A DNA stretch of 64,000 nucleotides from Mikania micrantha (GCA_009363875.1 CM018683.1:65204207-65268206), one strand, 5' to 3'; counted from the stretch's first letter, positions 44,497-55,262 are shown. Numbers and translations are program-made. The notes: generated by a model from the letters alone, not told the origin.

Positions 44497-46775
44497 TGTA
44501 ACATCCTAAATTTTCTAAAACAAGTTACTGGACTTACAAATGGGTAACGAATAATAAGCTTGTAGGAAAATAGACGAAAAATAACCAAGGCGGGGTGTAG
44601 AAAATCGTGTACTCGAAATGAGAAGGATTTCGAATACACCCCATTTCGAGTACACCATATTTTCGAATACAGGGATCCTCCCTATAAATACCAGTGCCTT
44701 GGGAATAGTGCGAACCTTTGGTTGGAAGCACAGTTTCTTTTGAGTACTCGAAGTAGGAGTCCAAGAACATCAAGAATCGAGCTTTGAGCGACCAAACAAA
44801 GAAGGAAACGCACGGGATTCTACCAGGAGAATCAGCTACCTTCAAGTAAGTGATTCATATATAGAAAGCTGGATTTTTATACAAAAGTTAGGATGGTCAT
44901 ACAAAAAGGGAACTTATGCATAAAGCTCACACCTTTATGCATAAAGTTCGGAACTTTGAGGTTCCAGTGTGTAGATAACACCCTAAGGAACCTAGAACTA
45001 GCTCCCCAATGTCTTAGATGAATTTCTGAGATGTTTAATGATGAAATGATGAGTACACGAAATCATGAGCAGAGGGTACTCGAAATCATACATGTTAATT
45101 CGAGTACATGGACAATTCGAGTACAATGGGTATTTCGAGTACATGACTACTTCGAATACAAGGGCTATTTCGTGTACAAGGAGTAGTTCGAATACACTTA
45201 ATGATTTCGAGTACAATCCATTTCGTGAACTCCAAGGATTTCGTGTACATGGGTTTCGAGTATGGGGTGTTTAATGAACCTCAAGTGTTTCGAATACTTA
45301 GCTAAGGTTCGGGAACTTAAGTTTATAACAGGGACTAGTTGGTTATGAGGACCTGGAGTAAATTCTAAGTCTAAGGAGGTGATGTGATGTAATGTAACGA
45401 GACGATGTAACTGATGTAGGTCCTTAAGGCCCTAGCTAAGGAGTTCGGCTAAGGATAACAGGAGTCTACAATCAGGTGAGTTCTAGACGCCCTATTTCAT
45501 GTTAACTGTTTTGGGCTGGCATACATGCTTGTTGTTATGTTATGATGTTATGTGCCTATAATGATGATGATGAATGAATGATGATATGCCCTGACTATGT
45601 ATGCATGTTTATGTGTTAGCATGATTTATGCATGAAAGTATGCTAAGTATGACGAATGCATGATAAATGAGTTATGATGATGAATAACATGACATGATAA
45701 TGATGCTAGCATATGATATGAAGATGACTTTATGATACCATGCTTCATGATGCTAACTATGAGAATATGTAGGCAGGATGCCATGATGTTATGATATGTA
45801 GGCATGATGCCATGAAGTTATGATATGATAACGATGCTAGCATGATATGTGCATGATGCTAGGATGTTATGATGAAATGATGCTAGTATAACATGCCTAA
45901 GATGCCACGATGACTACGATGAATGATGTTATGATGCTAGCAGGAAATGTTATGATGATTATGGTAAAAGATGATATAATGCTAGTATATCATGTATGAC
46001 GAATGAACGATGTTCCTATACGTGTTATAGGATATGTATGAAAGATGCACCAGTTCTTGTGCAGGGTGGGTATGATAGTCAACCACGACTATAACTGGGT
46101 ATGATAGTCAACCACGACTATAACTGGGTATGATAGTCAACCACGACTATATCTGGGTATGATAGTCAACCACGACTATAACTGGGTATGATAGTCAACC
46201 ACGACTATAACTGGGTAGGATAGTCAACCACGACTATAACTGCGTACGATAGTCAACCACGACAATAACTGGGTATGATAGTCAACCACGACTATAACTG
46301 GGTATGATAGTCAACCACGACTATAACTGGGTACGATAGTCAACCACGACTATAACTGGGTATGGAGCCTTGTGCCGGCATAAGCCCACTATTCGTATGG
46401 TAACAGTGGAACGTATGACGATGATGTTAAGGATGTTATGTGCTAAGGTTATGGACTATGTGTATGAAATGATGTTTATCTTATGTATGTTTAATGTTTC
46501 TTTATGAAAACTGGAACTCACCAGCGTAAGCTGACTTGATTTAGCATGTATGTCAGGTTGAAGGTATGATAAGAGAAGGCATGGAGCTCGGGCATCAAGT
46601 CAGACGATCCGTTGGTTTTGGCAATCCGATATGTTTTTGATACAGACACTTTATTGTTATAGTTTATCAAACTATGTTTACATTTCCGCTGCATGATTAT
46701 GAAATTTTTAGTTTAAGAGCTATGTGTTATGATGAAAACAACCTCTGTGGGGTCGCCCGGGAACGGGGCCTCACA
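44497..46775 (+). repeat. Gypsy B LTR3 (3' LTR, 2279 bp)
   Basis: Starts TGTAACATCC and ends GGCCTCACA before TATTA. TATA box at 44683-44690. Ten-unit minisatellite at 46068-46357. It is slightly longer than LTR1 because of the extra unit and a 20-bp segment missing from LTR1. Confidence 0.95.
46068..46357 (+). repeat. 29-bp minisatellite in LTR3, 10 units
   Basis: Ten units of 29 bp; the order of variants differs from LTR1 and LTR2, showing turnover of the array after the copies separated. Confidence 0.95.
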
Positions 46776-46780
46776 TATTA

Positions 46781-47610
46781 CCAGTTTGTGTGATATTCTG
46801 CTACCACTGAATCATCAGGTGAGTTTCGTACAACCCCTTTTCTCTTCATTGTTTTATAAACATCGGGGTAACTCTGCAAACTGTTTTCTGAACATATGAT
46901 ATGCATCACTGATATCTGTGTGATTTCATGTGACTTTTTTGTGATTTCATGGGAATTTGCCGTTAGTATCTTTATCACAGTATCAAAAGTCCTCATCTCC
47001 TGAACTGTATCTAGTGAACCCATGTGGGGCCGAACAGTAATCATTGATAGTACTATTGGCTGACAACCCATTTGCTGGGAGGATTGCGTCTCCCCTTGTG
47101 TGAATGTTTGGTACCTGTTTCCAAAACACTTTCTTAATGTTAGTGATAGACATTAAGATAATGAGGCATTAAGATATTTACCGACGGGTAGTATCTTCGT
47201 ACAACATACAACCGTCCGAAAGGAACTAGATACGGGTCCCATGGTTATCCGGAATTAAACTTTTGAGAGCATACTTATCATATCATATTGCTTTAAATTG
47301 AACTGTCGAACTCACCAACTTTGTGCTGACGTTTTAAACTCAACATTTTTGCAGGACGACGGTGACGACATGGTGAGGATGCACTTCACTTTGTTGAACT
47401 TAAATGTACCTGATTGTGTAATAAACCTAGCTGTTAAGTTGATGTATTTTCGAAACCCTTGTAATATATTTATTTTAAGTAAATCTGTGTGCTGTGATAT
47501 CGGTTCAAGTAAGTCACACCTCATCTCTGAGACATCACCACTATGCTTCCGCAACAATATCAGAGTATATAGTGACATCATCACAGGTGACGAGAGGTGG
47601 GGGTGTGACA
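46781..47610 (+). repeat. Gypsy E 5' LTR, second part
   Basis: Continues the LTR after the Gypsy B insertion and matches 56578-57240 of the 3' LTR; 47444-47610 has no partner in the window because Copia B interrupts the 3' LTR. Box 1 (CAGGTGAGTTTCG, 46816-46828) and box 2 (CGAACTCACC, 47307-47316) lie here. It ends GGGTGTGACA at 47610. Confidence 0.93.
46819..47354 (+). promoter_or_regulatory. Possible LTR-internal intron in Gypsy E
   Basis: CAG|GTGAGT at 46816-46824 matches the plant donor consensus and TTTTTGCAG|G at 47346-47355 matches an acceptor. The 536-nt interval ends with the conserved box-2 block (AACTCACCAAC..GTGCTGAC..TTTTAAACTC). Splicing has not been shown; the interval is a prediction. 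Confidence 0.4.
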
Positions 47611-47612
47611 GG

Positions 47613-47625
47613 GTTGTATCGGAGC
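47613..47625 (+). other. Primer binding site of Gypsy E, degenerate
   Basis: GTTGTATCGGAGCC in the expected place after the LTR, with two differences from TGGTATCAGAGCC. Confidence 0.75.
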
Positions 47626-47962
47626 CACAGGTTATAGAATTTAGGTGGACTTAGAGACCTAGACTATAACCATAGGCTCGTATAGAGACACAGAGAGCAC
47701 CGAACATGTCTAACGAACAAAACTTGTTTTGAATTAAGCTAGGATAATCAGGTGGTACGGATCTCAGTTATGAGTGGCCAGCATATCTGAAATTCACAAC
47801 ACGCGTGCATTCTAGTTTGATTTAATTCAAGCGGAACATTAATAACTAAGGGATCGAATAGTTGTGTTAAGAGGGGAGGACGTCTCATATCATGTGTATG
47901 TTGAATGTTATTATTCAATATTTATTTCATGGTACTGATTTGCGAATTCTGTTTATACAGCG

Positions 47963-48745
47963 ATGGCCGATCAAGGGGAGAGATACATCTATCATCGGTT
48001 TCCGTATGTGATATTGGACGATACACCGAGCTCGAGTTCGGGTTCTGACTCCGATCCGTCAGAAGTGTCTGCGGCTGCATCGCAGGCTGATCCTATACCA
48101 CCAGCACCTGTGCTAGCTACACCACCACTACCAACATCACCCATTTCATCTAGACATTCTCAGTTACCTGCTGAGAATGTTCCTGCTGATAGGAGGCAGA
48201 GTGCTTCTCCTCCTAGGGTACCCGTGTGGGACGGGTTGAGACGTATGCGGGGTCAAGCCCGCAAGACCACTGGACTACCTCCTAGGCATCCATTAGCACC
48301 GAGAGATGAGCCTCCGGTGGTGCACGAGGTGGAGGAATCATCCCATCAGGCTGAGCTTAGAGCCCAGCTACAGCAGGTCACTCAGGATCTGCAAGGGTTG
48401 AGGCAGGATACACAGCAGCAGAACGCCACCGTTGATGATACTCGCAACACAGTATTGGAGATTCTAACTTCTCACTTGACCCTCATAGATCAAGTGAACA
48501 CACTAGATGTGGACACACGGGCGTGGAGAGCTACGGTTGAGGAGCGTTTGAGAAGGACTTGGTTGCAGAGGGTTATTGTCGCGTTTTGGCAGCAGATAGA
48601 GGTGCTGAGAGCGGGAGTAGTGAGGATGAGAGAGTTTCTGGTTTGGCTTGGGATGGCCAGCTTCGAGACCAGGATGATAATCCTGGCTGTGGTTATGGCA
48701 GCGGTAACCATGATGTTTTCTTGTCTATCGTACTTCTTACGATAA
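47963..48745 (+). CDS. Pre-gag ORF of Gypsy E, coiled coil plus C-terminal membrane segment
   Basis: 260 codons from an ATG in good context (GCGATGGCC), 350 bp after the LTR and 1.36 kb before gag. Residues 1-125 are Ser/Pro/Ala-rich and look disordered (DDTPSSSSGSDSDPS, PIPPAPVLATPPLPTSP). Residues 126-205 are a likely coiled coil (ELRAQLQQVTQDLQGLRQDT). 210-235 is basic/aromatic. 237-258 is a strong transmembrane candidate (MIILAVVMAAVTMMFSCLSY), followed by a short FLR tail. There are no stops although gag-pol of the same element is broken. I recognise no family. A pre-gag ORF is known in Tat/Ogre elements, but I do not know it as standard for chromoviruses. A membrane-anchored helper protein is possible; function unknown. 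Confidence 0.65.
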   Translation: MADQGERYIYHRFPYVILDDTPSSSSGSDSDPSEVSAAASQADPIPPAPVLATPPLPTSPISSRHSQLPAENVPADRRQSASPPRVPVWDGLRRMRGQARKTTGLPPRHPLAPRDEPPVVHEVEESSHQAELRAQLQQVTQDLQGLRQDTQQQNATVDDTRNTVLEILTSHLTLIDQVNTLDVDTRAWRATVEERLRRTWLQRVIVAFWQQIEVLRAGVVRMREFLVWLGMASFETRMIILAVVMAAVTMMFSCLSYFLR

Positions 48746-49008
48746 GTATGTTCATGCGGTTCTTTTGGGATATCATATGTACAGACGGATAGGCTGTTAG
48801 TAGGTGATGTAGAGGGAAAGTTTTGATTGTGAAAGAGATTCCCATTAGTGGTGTGGATGATCGGTTAGCAGACAGTTCATGTATTAAAACTTTTGGTTGT
48901 ATCAAAACTTTTTGTGTATAAAACTATGGTAGTGCTAATAAAATGGTTGTGTTGTGTATTTATCTGTGTAATGAGTGATAGGTGTGTTGTGTATGACTTG
49001 TGTGGTAA

Positions 49009-49802
49009 GATTTCAATTATCTGTGTGACAACATTTCAAAGTCCTGTGTGGTATCATATCAAAGTCCCTTGTGGCATCATATCAAAGTCCCTTGTGGCAT
49101 TATTTCAAAGTCCTGTGTGGCAACATTTCAATTGTCTGTGTGACAACATTTCAAAGTCCTGTGTGGTATCATATCAAAGTCCCTTGTGGCATCATATCAA
49201 AGTCCCTTGTGGCATCATATCAAAGTCCCTTGTGGCATCATATCAAAGTCCCTTGTGGCATTATATCAAAGTCCTGTGTGGCAACATTTCAATTGTCTGT
49301 GTGACAACATTTCAAAGTCCTGTGTGGCATCATATCAAAGTCCCTTGTGGCATTATATCAAAGTCCTGTGTGGCATCATTTCAATTGTCTGTGTGACAAC
49401 ATTTCAAAGTCCTGTGTGGCATCATATCAAAGTCCCTTGTGGCATTATATCAAAGTCCTGTGTGGCATCATTTCAATTGTTTGTGTGACAACATTTCAAA
49501 GTCCTGTGTGGCAGCGTTTCAAAGTCCTGTGGCATCATTTCAATTGTCTGTGTGACAACATTTCAAAGTCCTGTGTGGCATCATATCAAAGTCCTGTGTG
49601 GTAACATTTCAAAGTCCTGTGTGGCAACGTTTCAAAGTCCTGTGTGGCAACATTTCAAAGTCCTGTGTGGCATCATATCAAAGTCCTGTGTGGCAACATT
49701 TCAAAGTCCTGTGTGGCAACATTTCAAAGTCCTGTGTGGCATCATTTCAATTGTCTGTGTGACAACATTTCAAAGTCCTGTGTGGCAACGTTATAAAGTC
49801 CT
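49009..49802 (+). repeat. 23-bp minisatellite (~34 units) between pre-gag ORF and gag
   Basis: Units follow TTTCAAAGTCCTGTGTGGCA plus three bases, with three variants: the main CCTGTGTGG type, a CCCTTGTGG type and a TTTCAATTGTCTGTGTGACA type. The last recurs at 49011, 49126, 49287, 49379, 49471, 49538 and 49745, intervals of 115, 161, 92, 92, 67 and 207, all multiples of 23 except one that is 2 short. A higher-order four-unit (92-bp) repeat is therefore visible. The unit has no stop in several frames, so long ORFs across it are a by-product. Confidence 0.95.
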
Positions 49803-50102
49803 AAATGATCATATATCAAAAACATGAAAATAATAACGCATTGATGTCACAATGCTGTGAGCTGTGCAATATTTTGAGATGTTTTTGAATTATCAGGACT
49901 GTGTATAACTACGAACATTTGTGTGATTTCTGTGTACCGAAAACATATCTGAACTATATCAATGTAGTTATACTTTGCTTTTATAATCACATTTCAATAT
50001 AAATTTCAGTGTAACTGAATATGATTGAATTTATGTGATCAAACGGGTTATATCTTTAATGTTCTTGAACTGACCTGAGTTTGTCTGCATGTTAGCAGAA
50101 TA
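49803..50102 (+). other. Leader before Gypsy E gag
   Basis: AT-rich, non-coding, no motif recognised. It ends at the gag ATG in GAATAATGGCTCC. Confidence 0.6.
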
Positions 50103-51340
50103 ATGGCTCCCAAACGAGGTCGACCGGCTAAGAGATCTATCAAGAACATTACTAACTCGGAGCCGAGTCAAGTTCCACCTGTGAATGTGGAATCAAATCC
50201 AGATCCACAGGTTAATCTGGAAACAAATACTGCTCCACCAGTGAACCCTGGAGCGGACACTGCTCCACCTGCAGGTGCAAGTGGATCTGAAACGAATGAA
50301 GCAATGATAGCGCGAATTGTGAGGGAACAACTATCTGCTTGTGGTGTTTTGATACAACATCAACCTCATATCACTTCAGGTTCTGGTGGGGACCACAATT
50401 CAACTGAGCATAATGCTACTGGTGGCAACGCTGAAACTCATAGGACCACCGGTACAACTACAACTGCTCCTGATCCACCACGACAGGGATGTACTTATAA
50501 GTATTTTGCTTCATGCAACCCTCCTACTTTCACAGGCAAGGAAGGAGCGGCTGGACTGTTAAAGTGGATAGAGGAAATGGAAACCAAACTCAAAATTAGC
50601 CAGTGTTTGGAGGAGCATAAGGTGTCTTATGCTACCTGTTCTTTGAAAGAATCAGCTTTGACCTGGTGGAATTCCCAGGCAAAAACGTTGGGCTCAGCTA
50701 CAGTCGACATGATGGGCTGGAGTGAATTCAAAACTCTGGTTAGAGCAGAGTACTACCCACTCACTGAAATCCAAAAGCTCCCGAAAGAATTCTGGAATCA
50801 CTCGATGATCGGGGCTGATTGTTTAGCGTATACCCATCGTTTTCACGAACTTACTTGCTTACTTCCCGATATGTTTCCTACAGAAGCAACGTTGATCGAG
50901 AAGTAAATTAAGGGTCTGGTTCCCCAGATTCGGGGAATGGTAACTGCAGCTGAACCAACGACTCTTAAATGTGCAATTCTTTTGACCACTAAGCTTACCG
51001 ATGAGCCGGTAAGGAGTGGTATGTTGTCGACAAAAACTCAGACGGCCGTGGGCCGTAGTGATGTTGGTACCTCGAATGTTTCTAAAGGTACCAAACAAAA
51101 GTGGTTTGGCAAAACCAAGGCCAAGGTTCCGGCTGAAACTAACAACCCAGTCGGGAGAAATTATGGTGCGGTGGTTTCTGAGAGGAGAGGTTACACTGGA
51201 CAGGCGCCTAAATGTACTCGCTGCTCATTTCATCATACTGGGCCATCTCCTACTTGTGCCAACTGTAATAAAGTTGGTGTTATTATTGTTTGGACAGTTT
51301 CTAATCAAGTAATCAGGACTCCCGCATTTGTAGCATGACC
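50103..51340 (+). pseudogene. Gypsy E gag, one stop and rearranged
   Basis: Starts MAPKRGRPAKRS. It has the capsid signature YKYFASCNPPTFTGKEGAAG, LKWIEEMETKL and LTWWNSQAKTLG. TAA at 50904-50906 follows TLIEK; the same frame continues with GLVPQIRGMV, so it is a nonsense change. The zinc-knuckle region (CTRCSFHHTG, CANCNKVG) is then interrupted at 51278, where the sequence turns into the reverse complement of 51694-51813. A second copy of 50995-51277 follows at 51394-51676. Confidence 0.92.
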
Positions 51341-51813
51341 GATTCATTTGAGTGGTTTGTCGGCGTGCTTGATTTGATTGACGAGCAGGCAAGTTACCGA
51401 TGAGGCGGTAAGGAGTGGTATGTTGTCGACAAAAACTCAGACGGCCGTGGGCCGTAGTGATGTTGGTACCTCGAATGTTTCTAAAGGTACCAAACAAAAG
51501 TGGTTTGGCAAAACCAAGGCCAAGGTTCCGGCTGAAACTAACAACCCAGTCGGGAGAAATTATGGTGCGGTGGTTTCTGAGAGGAGAGGTTACACTGGAC
51601 AGGCGCCTAAATGTACTCGCTGCTCATTTCATCATACTGGGCCATCTCCTACTTGTGCCAACTGTAATAAAGTTGGACATTACACCAGATATTGTAACTT
51701 GCCTGCTCGTCAATCAAATCAAGCACCCCGACAAACCACTCAAATGAATCGGTCATGCTACAAATGCGGGAGTCCTGATCACTTGATTAGAAACTGTCCA
51801 AACAATAATAACA
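50995..51813 (+). repeat. A-B'-A-B rearrangement with inverted segment
   Basis: A (50995-51277, 283 bp) is repeated directly at 51394-51676 (offset 399). Between them 51278-51397 is the reverse complement of 51694-51813 (120 bp). Four shared bases lie at each junction: TTGG at the first and TTAC at the second. A very few single-base differences separate the copies (for example GAGCCGG versus GAGGCGG). Confidence 0.95.
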
Positions 51814-53159
51814 CCAATCCAGGAAATGAAACTAGGGGGAGAGCTTTTCAGATTGGTGCAACCGAGGCGAGGAATGATGCAAACATTGTCACTGATACGT
51901 TTTTACTCAATAATCTTTACGCATCAGTTCTTTTTGATACGAGGGAACATAAGAGCTTTATCTCTCCTGAATTTGCATCATTACTTTCATTGCCTGTGGT
52001 AGATCTAGAAATTCCTTATGTCATTGAACTTGCTAATGGCAAGTTAATCAAAACTAACAGTGTTATTCAAGGATGTTCCTTGAATCTGAATGATCATCTT
52101 TTCAATATTGACTTACTTCCTATTGAGCTTGGAAGTTTTGATGTCGTTGTTGGTATGGACTGGCTTTCTATTAACCAAGCGGAAGTAGTATGTCAAACTA
52201 AGGTGATTCGTATTCCATTACCTGAGGGTAATACACTGATAGTTCAAGGGGAACGAGCTGGTAGACAACTTAGTATCATTTCTTGTATGCAAACTCAGAA
52301 ATGTTTACGGAAAGGGTGTCCGGCCTTTCTAGCATATGTGATCAACAACAGCTCTTCACAAAAATGTATCGAAGATATTCCGGTAGTCAAAGATTTTCTT
52401 GAAGTTTTTCCTGAGGATATATCAGGATTACCCTCAGTGAGACAAGTTGAGTTTCGAATTGATTTGATTCCAGGTGCAGCACCTGTAGCTAAAGCTCCTT
52501 ACCGTTTAGCACCCACTGAGATGCAAGAGCTTTCAGGTCAATTACAAGAACTGCTAGACAAGGGTTTTATTAGACCTAGTTTTTCACCTTGGGGAGCACC
52601 AGTTCTTTTTGTGAAAAAGAAGGATGGTTCATTCAGGATGTGTATTGACTATCGGGAGCTCAATAAACTAACAATCAAAAACCGTTATCCATTACCATGT
52701 ATAGATAATCTGTTTGATCAACTTCAAGGCGTTACCTACTTCTCAAAAATCGATTTAAGATCCGGATATCATCAATTACGAGTGCATGAGGATGATGTTC
52801 CTAAAACTGCATTCAGAACTCGATACGGGCATTATGAATTTCTAGTAATGCCGTTTGGATTAACAAATGCACCTGCAGTTTTTATGGATCTGATGAATCG
52901 GGTGTGTAGGCCCTACTTGGATAAGTTTGTGATTGTATTTATTGATGACATTCTCATTTATTCTCGAAGCCAACAAGAACATGCTCGACACTTGAAACTG
53001 ATCTTAGAACTGTTGGCACGCGAAAAATTATACGCCAAGTTCTCCAAGTGTGAGTTCTGGTTACGAGAAGTGCAATTTGTTTGGCACGTAGTGAATCAAG
53101 ATGGTATTCAGGTGGGTCCCAGCAAGATTAAAGCTGTAGAACAATGGGAAACACCGTGA
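51378..53159 (+). pseudogene. Gypsy E zinc knuckles, protease and RT
   Basis: Uses the second copy of the duplicated segment. Knuckles CANCNKVGHYTRYC and CYKCGSPDHLIRNC. The protease box reads LFDTREHKSF, so the DTG of the active site is DTR and the protease should be inactive. RT has GFIRPSFSPWGA, FVKKKDGSFRMCIDYRELN, FGLTNAPAVF and FIDDILIYS, with catalytic Asp residues kept. TGA at 53157-53159 (after WETP) stops the frame before FLGLAGYYRRF of the thumb, which continues in the same frame. Confidence 0.93.
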
Positions 53160-54065
53160 ACCCCAACTGAAATACGTCAATTCTTAGGGCTGGCAGGCTA
53201 TTATCGTCGATTCATCAAGAATTTTTCAAAGATAGTCTTGCCACTGACGACATTGACACAGAACAATCAACCGTTTATATGGGGTTCTCAACAGGAGGAG
53301 GCATTCCAACTGTTGAAACGCAAACTCTGCAACGCACCTATCTTGGCATTACCGGAAGGTACTGATAATTTCACAGTTTACTGTGATGCTTCGCGTCAAG
53401 GTCTTGGGTGTGTTCTAATGCAGAACAATAAAGTGATTGCTTATGCTTCTCGACAACTGAAAATACATGAGAAGAACTATACCACACATGATTTAGAACT
53501 TGGTGCAGTGGTGTTTGCACTTATGATTTGGAGACACTATTTGTATGGAACCAAGTGTATTATATACACTGATCACAAAAGTCTTCAACACATTCTAGAT
53601 CAGAAGATGTTAAACATGCGACAAAGGCGATGGGTAGAACTATTGAACGATTATGATTTTGAAATCCGTTATCACCCAGGCAAGGCGAATATTGTAGCCG
53701 ATGCCTTGAGTCGCAAGGAACGAGTCAAACCGTTACAAGTGAAAGCGTTAGGAATGACCATTCAAACTAGTCTAATTTCTCAGATTAAAGAGGCTCAGCA
53801 ACAAGCTTTACAAACAACGAACTATTCTGCTGAGGGACTGAAGGGATTAGACAAGAAACTCGATACTAAAGCTGACGGACTATTGTATTTCAAAAGCCGA
53901 ATGTGGGTTCCTTTACTCGGTGACTCTAGAACAATCATCTTGGATGAGGCGCACAAATCCAGGTATTCTGTTCATCCAGGTGCTGATAAGATGTATAAAG
54001 ATCTTAAAGAATTTTACTGGTGGCCTGGAATGAAGAAACACATAGCAGAATACGTGGGTCGATGA
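53160..54065 (+). pseudogene. Gypsy E RT thumb, RNase H and integrase zinc region
   Basis: In frame with the upstream RT after a TGA. It holds FLGLAGYYRRFI, RNase H YCDASRQGLGCVLMQ and THDLELGAVVF, HPGKANIVADALSRK, and the integrase N-terminus DEAHKSRYSVHPGADKMYKD..YWWPGMK. A second TGA at 54063-54065 replaces the first Cys of the zinc site (VGR-stop-LTCLKVKAEHQ). Confidence 0.92.
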
Positions 54066-55199
54066 TTAACATGTTTAAAAGTTAAGGCTGAACATCAACG
54101 ACCTTCTGGGTTATTGCAACAACCAGAGATTCCCATGTGGAAATGGGATCAGATCTCTATGGATTTTATCACTAAATTACCCAGAACATCACGTAACCAT
54201 GACTCCATATGGGTTATTGTTGATCGCCTAACTAAATCTGCGCATTTCATTCCCATCCGAGAAGATTACTCCATGGATCGACTTGCTAAACTCTATGTTA
54301 ATGAGATCGTATCTCGACATGGAGTACCAATCTCTATTATTTCTGATAGAGATAGTCGATTTACGTCACGATTTTGGCAAACTTTTCAGAATGCGCTCGG
54401 CACTCAGATCAATATGAGCACAGCTTACCATCCACAAACAGATGTGCAAACCGAACGAACCAATCAAACTTTGGAAGATATGCTCAGAAGCTGTGTGATT
54501 GATTTCGGGGGTAGCTGGGATCTTCATCTTCCACTTGTTGAATTTTCATATAACAACAGCTATCATACCAGTGTCAAATGCGCTCCGTTTGAAGCACTAT
54601 ACGGGCGCAAATGTAGATCACCTGTCTGTTGGTCAGAGGCAGGTGAAAATCGAATCATAGGCCCAGAGCTTATTCAAGAAACAACTGATAAGATCGCACT
54701 AATTCAAGAACGAATTAAAGCCGCACGCGATCGACAAAAGAGTTATGCTGATAATCGTCGTAGATCATTGGAATTTCAAGTAGATGATCTAGTAATGTTG
54801 AAAGTTTCACCATGGAAGGGCATCTTTAGATTTGGGAAAAGAGGTAAACTTTCACCAAGATTCGTAGGACCATTCAAAATCCTTGAACGAATCGGATCAG
54901 CAGCCTACAGACTTGAATTATCTCCGAAACTCAGTAACATTCATGATGTTTTCCATATATCAAATCTGAAGAGGTGCCTAGCTGATGAATCTTTGATTGT
55001 ACCTCTTAAGGAGATACAAATTTATGAGAAACTCCAATTCAGGGAAGAACCAGTTGAAGTGATGGATAGAGAGGTGAAGGTACTGAAACGTAGTTGCATA
55101 CCTATTGTCAAAATTCGATGGAATTCACAGCGTGGACCTGAGTATACGTGGGAACGAGAAGATCAGATGAAAGCAAAATACCCACACCTATTTTCATGA
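54066..55199 (+). pseudogene. Gypsy E integrase core and chromodomain
   Basis: Same frame after the TGA. The core has MDFITKLPRTSRNHDSIWVI with VDRLTKSAHF, SIISDRDSRFTSRFW and AYHPQTDVQTERT, so the catalytic D, D and E are present. The C-terminal segment RFVGPFKILERIG and FHISNLKRCLADES is followed by a Tekay-type chromodomain (EEPVEVMDREVK, IPIVKIRWNSQRG, YTWEREDQMK) ending YPHLFS at the TGA at 55197-55199. This half is intact in sequence. Confidence 0.94.
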
Positions 55200-55247
55200 T
55201 CCATTGTTATCAAGTAAGTCTTCACTAAATTTCGGGACGAAATTTTT

Positions 55248-55262
55248 CTAACAGGAGGAGAC
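55248..55262 (+). other. Polypurine tract of Gypsy E
   Basis: AACAGGAGGAGAC lies directly before the 3' LTR, preceded by AATTTCGGGACGAAATTT, an inverted-repeat motif also next to the tracts of Gypsy A, B and D. Confidence 0.85.

Larger units (their letters stand above)
30582..46775 (+). mobile_element. Gypsy B: tandem LTR-internal-LTR-internal-LTR array (Tekay type)
   Basis: A 16,194-bp insertion in the 5' LTR of Gypsy E, flanked by TATTA on both sides (30577-30581, 46776-46780); the uninterrupted site is seen in the 3' LTR of E near 56573. It holds LTR1 (30582-32813), internal 1 (to 37471), a truncated middle LTR (37472-39558), internal 2 (39559-44496) and LTR3 (44497-46775). One outer duplication with three LTRs fits unequal recombination between LTRs, or integration of a tandem form, followed by a 445-bp deletion at the internal 1/middle LTR boundary. 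Confidence 0.95.

Noticed and set aside
48893..49827. Overlapping ORFs with 23-residue repeats (SPVWHHIKV type)
   Set aside because: They are the by-product of a stop-free 23-bp minisatellite read in successive frames; start codons and frames shift with unit variants.
51225..51497. Minus-strand 90-codon ORF with a zinc-knuckle-like CYKCGSPDYLIRNC
   Set aside because: It reads the inverted B' copy of the plus-strand gag knuckle, created by the rearrangement; it is not a separate gene.
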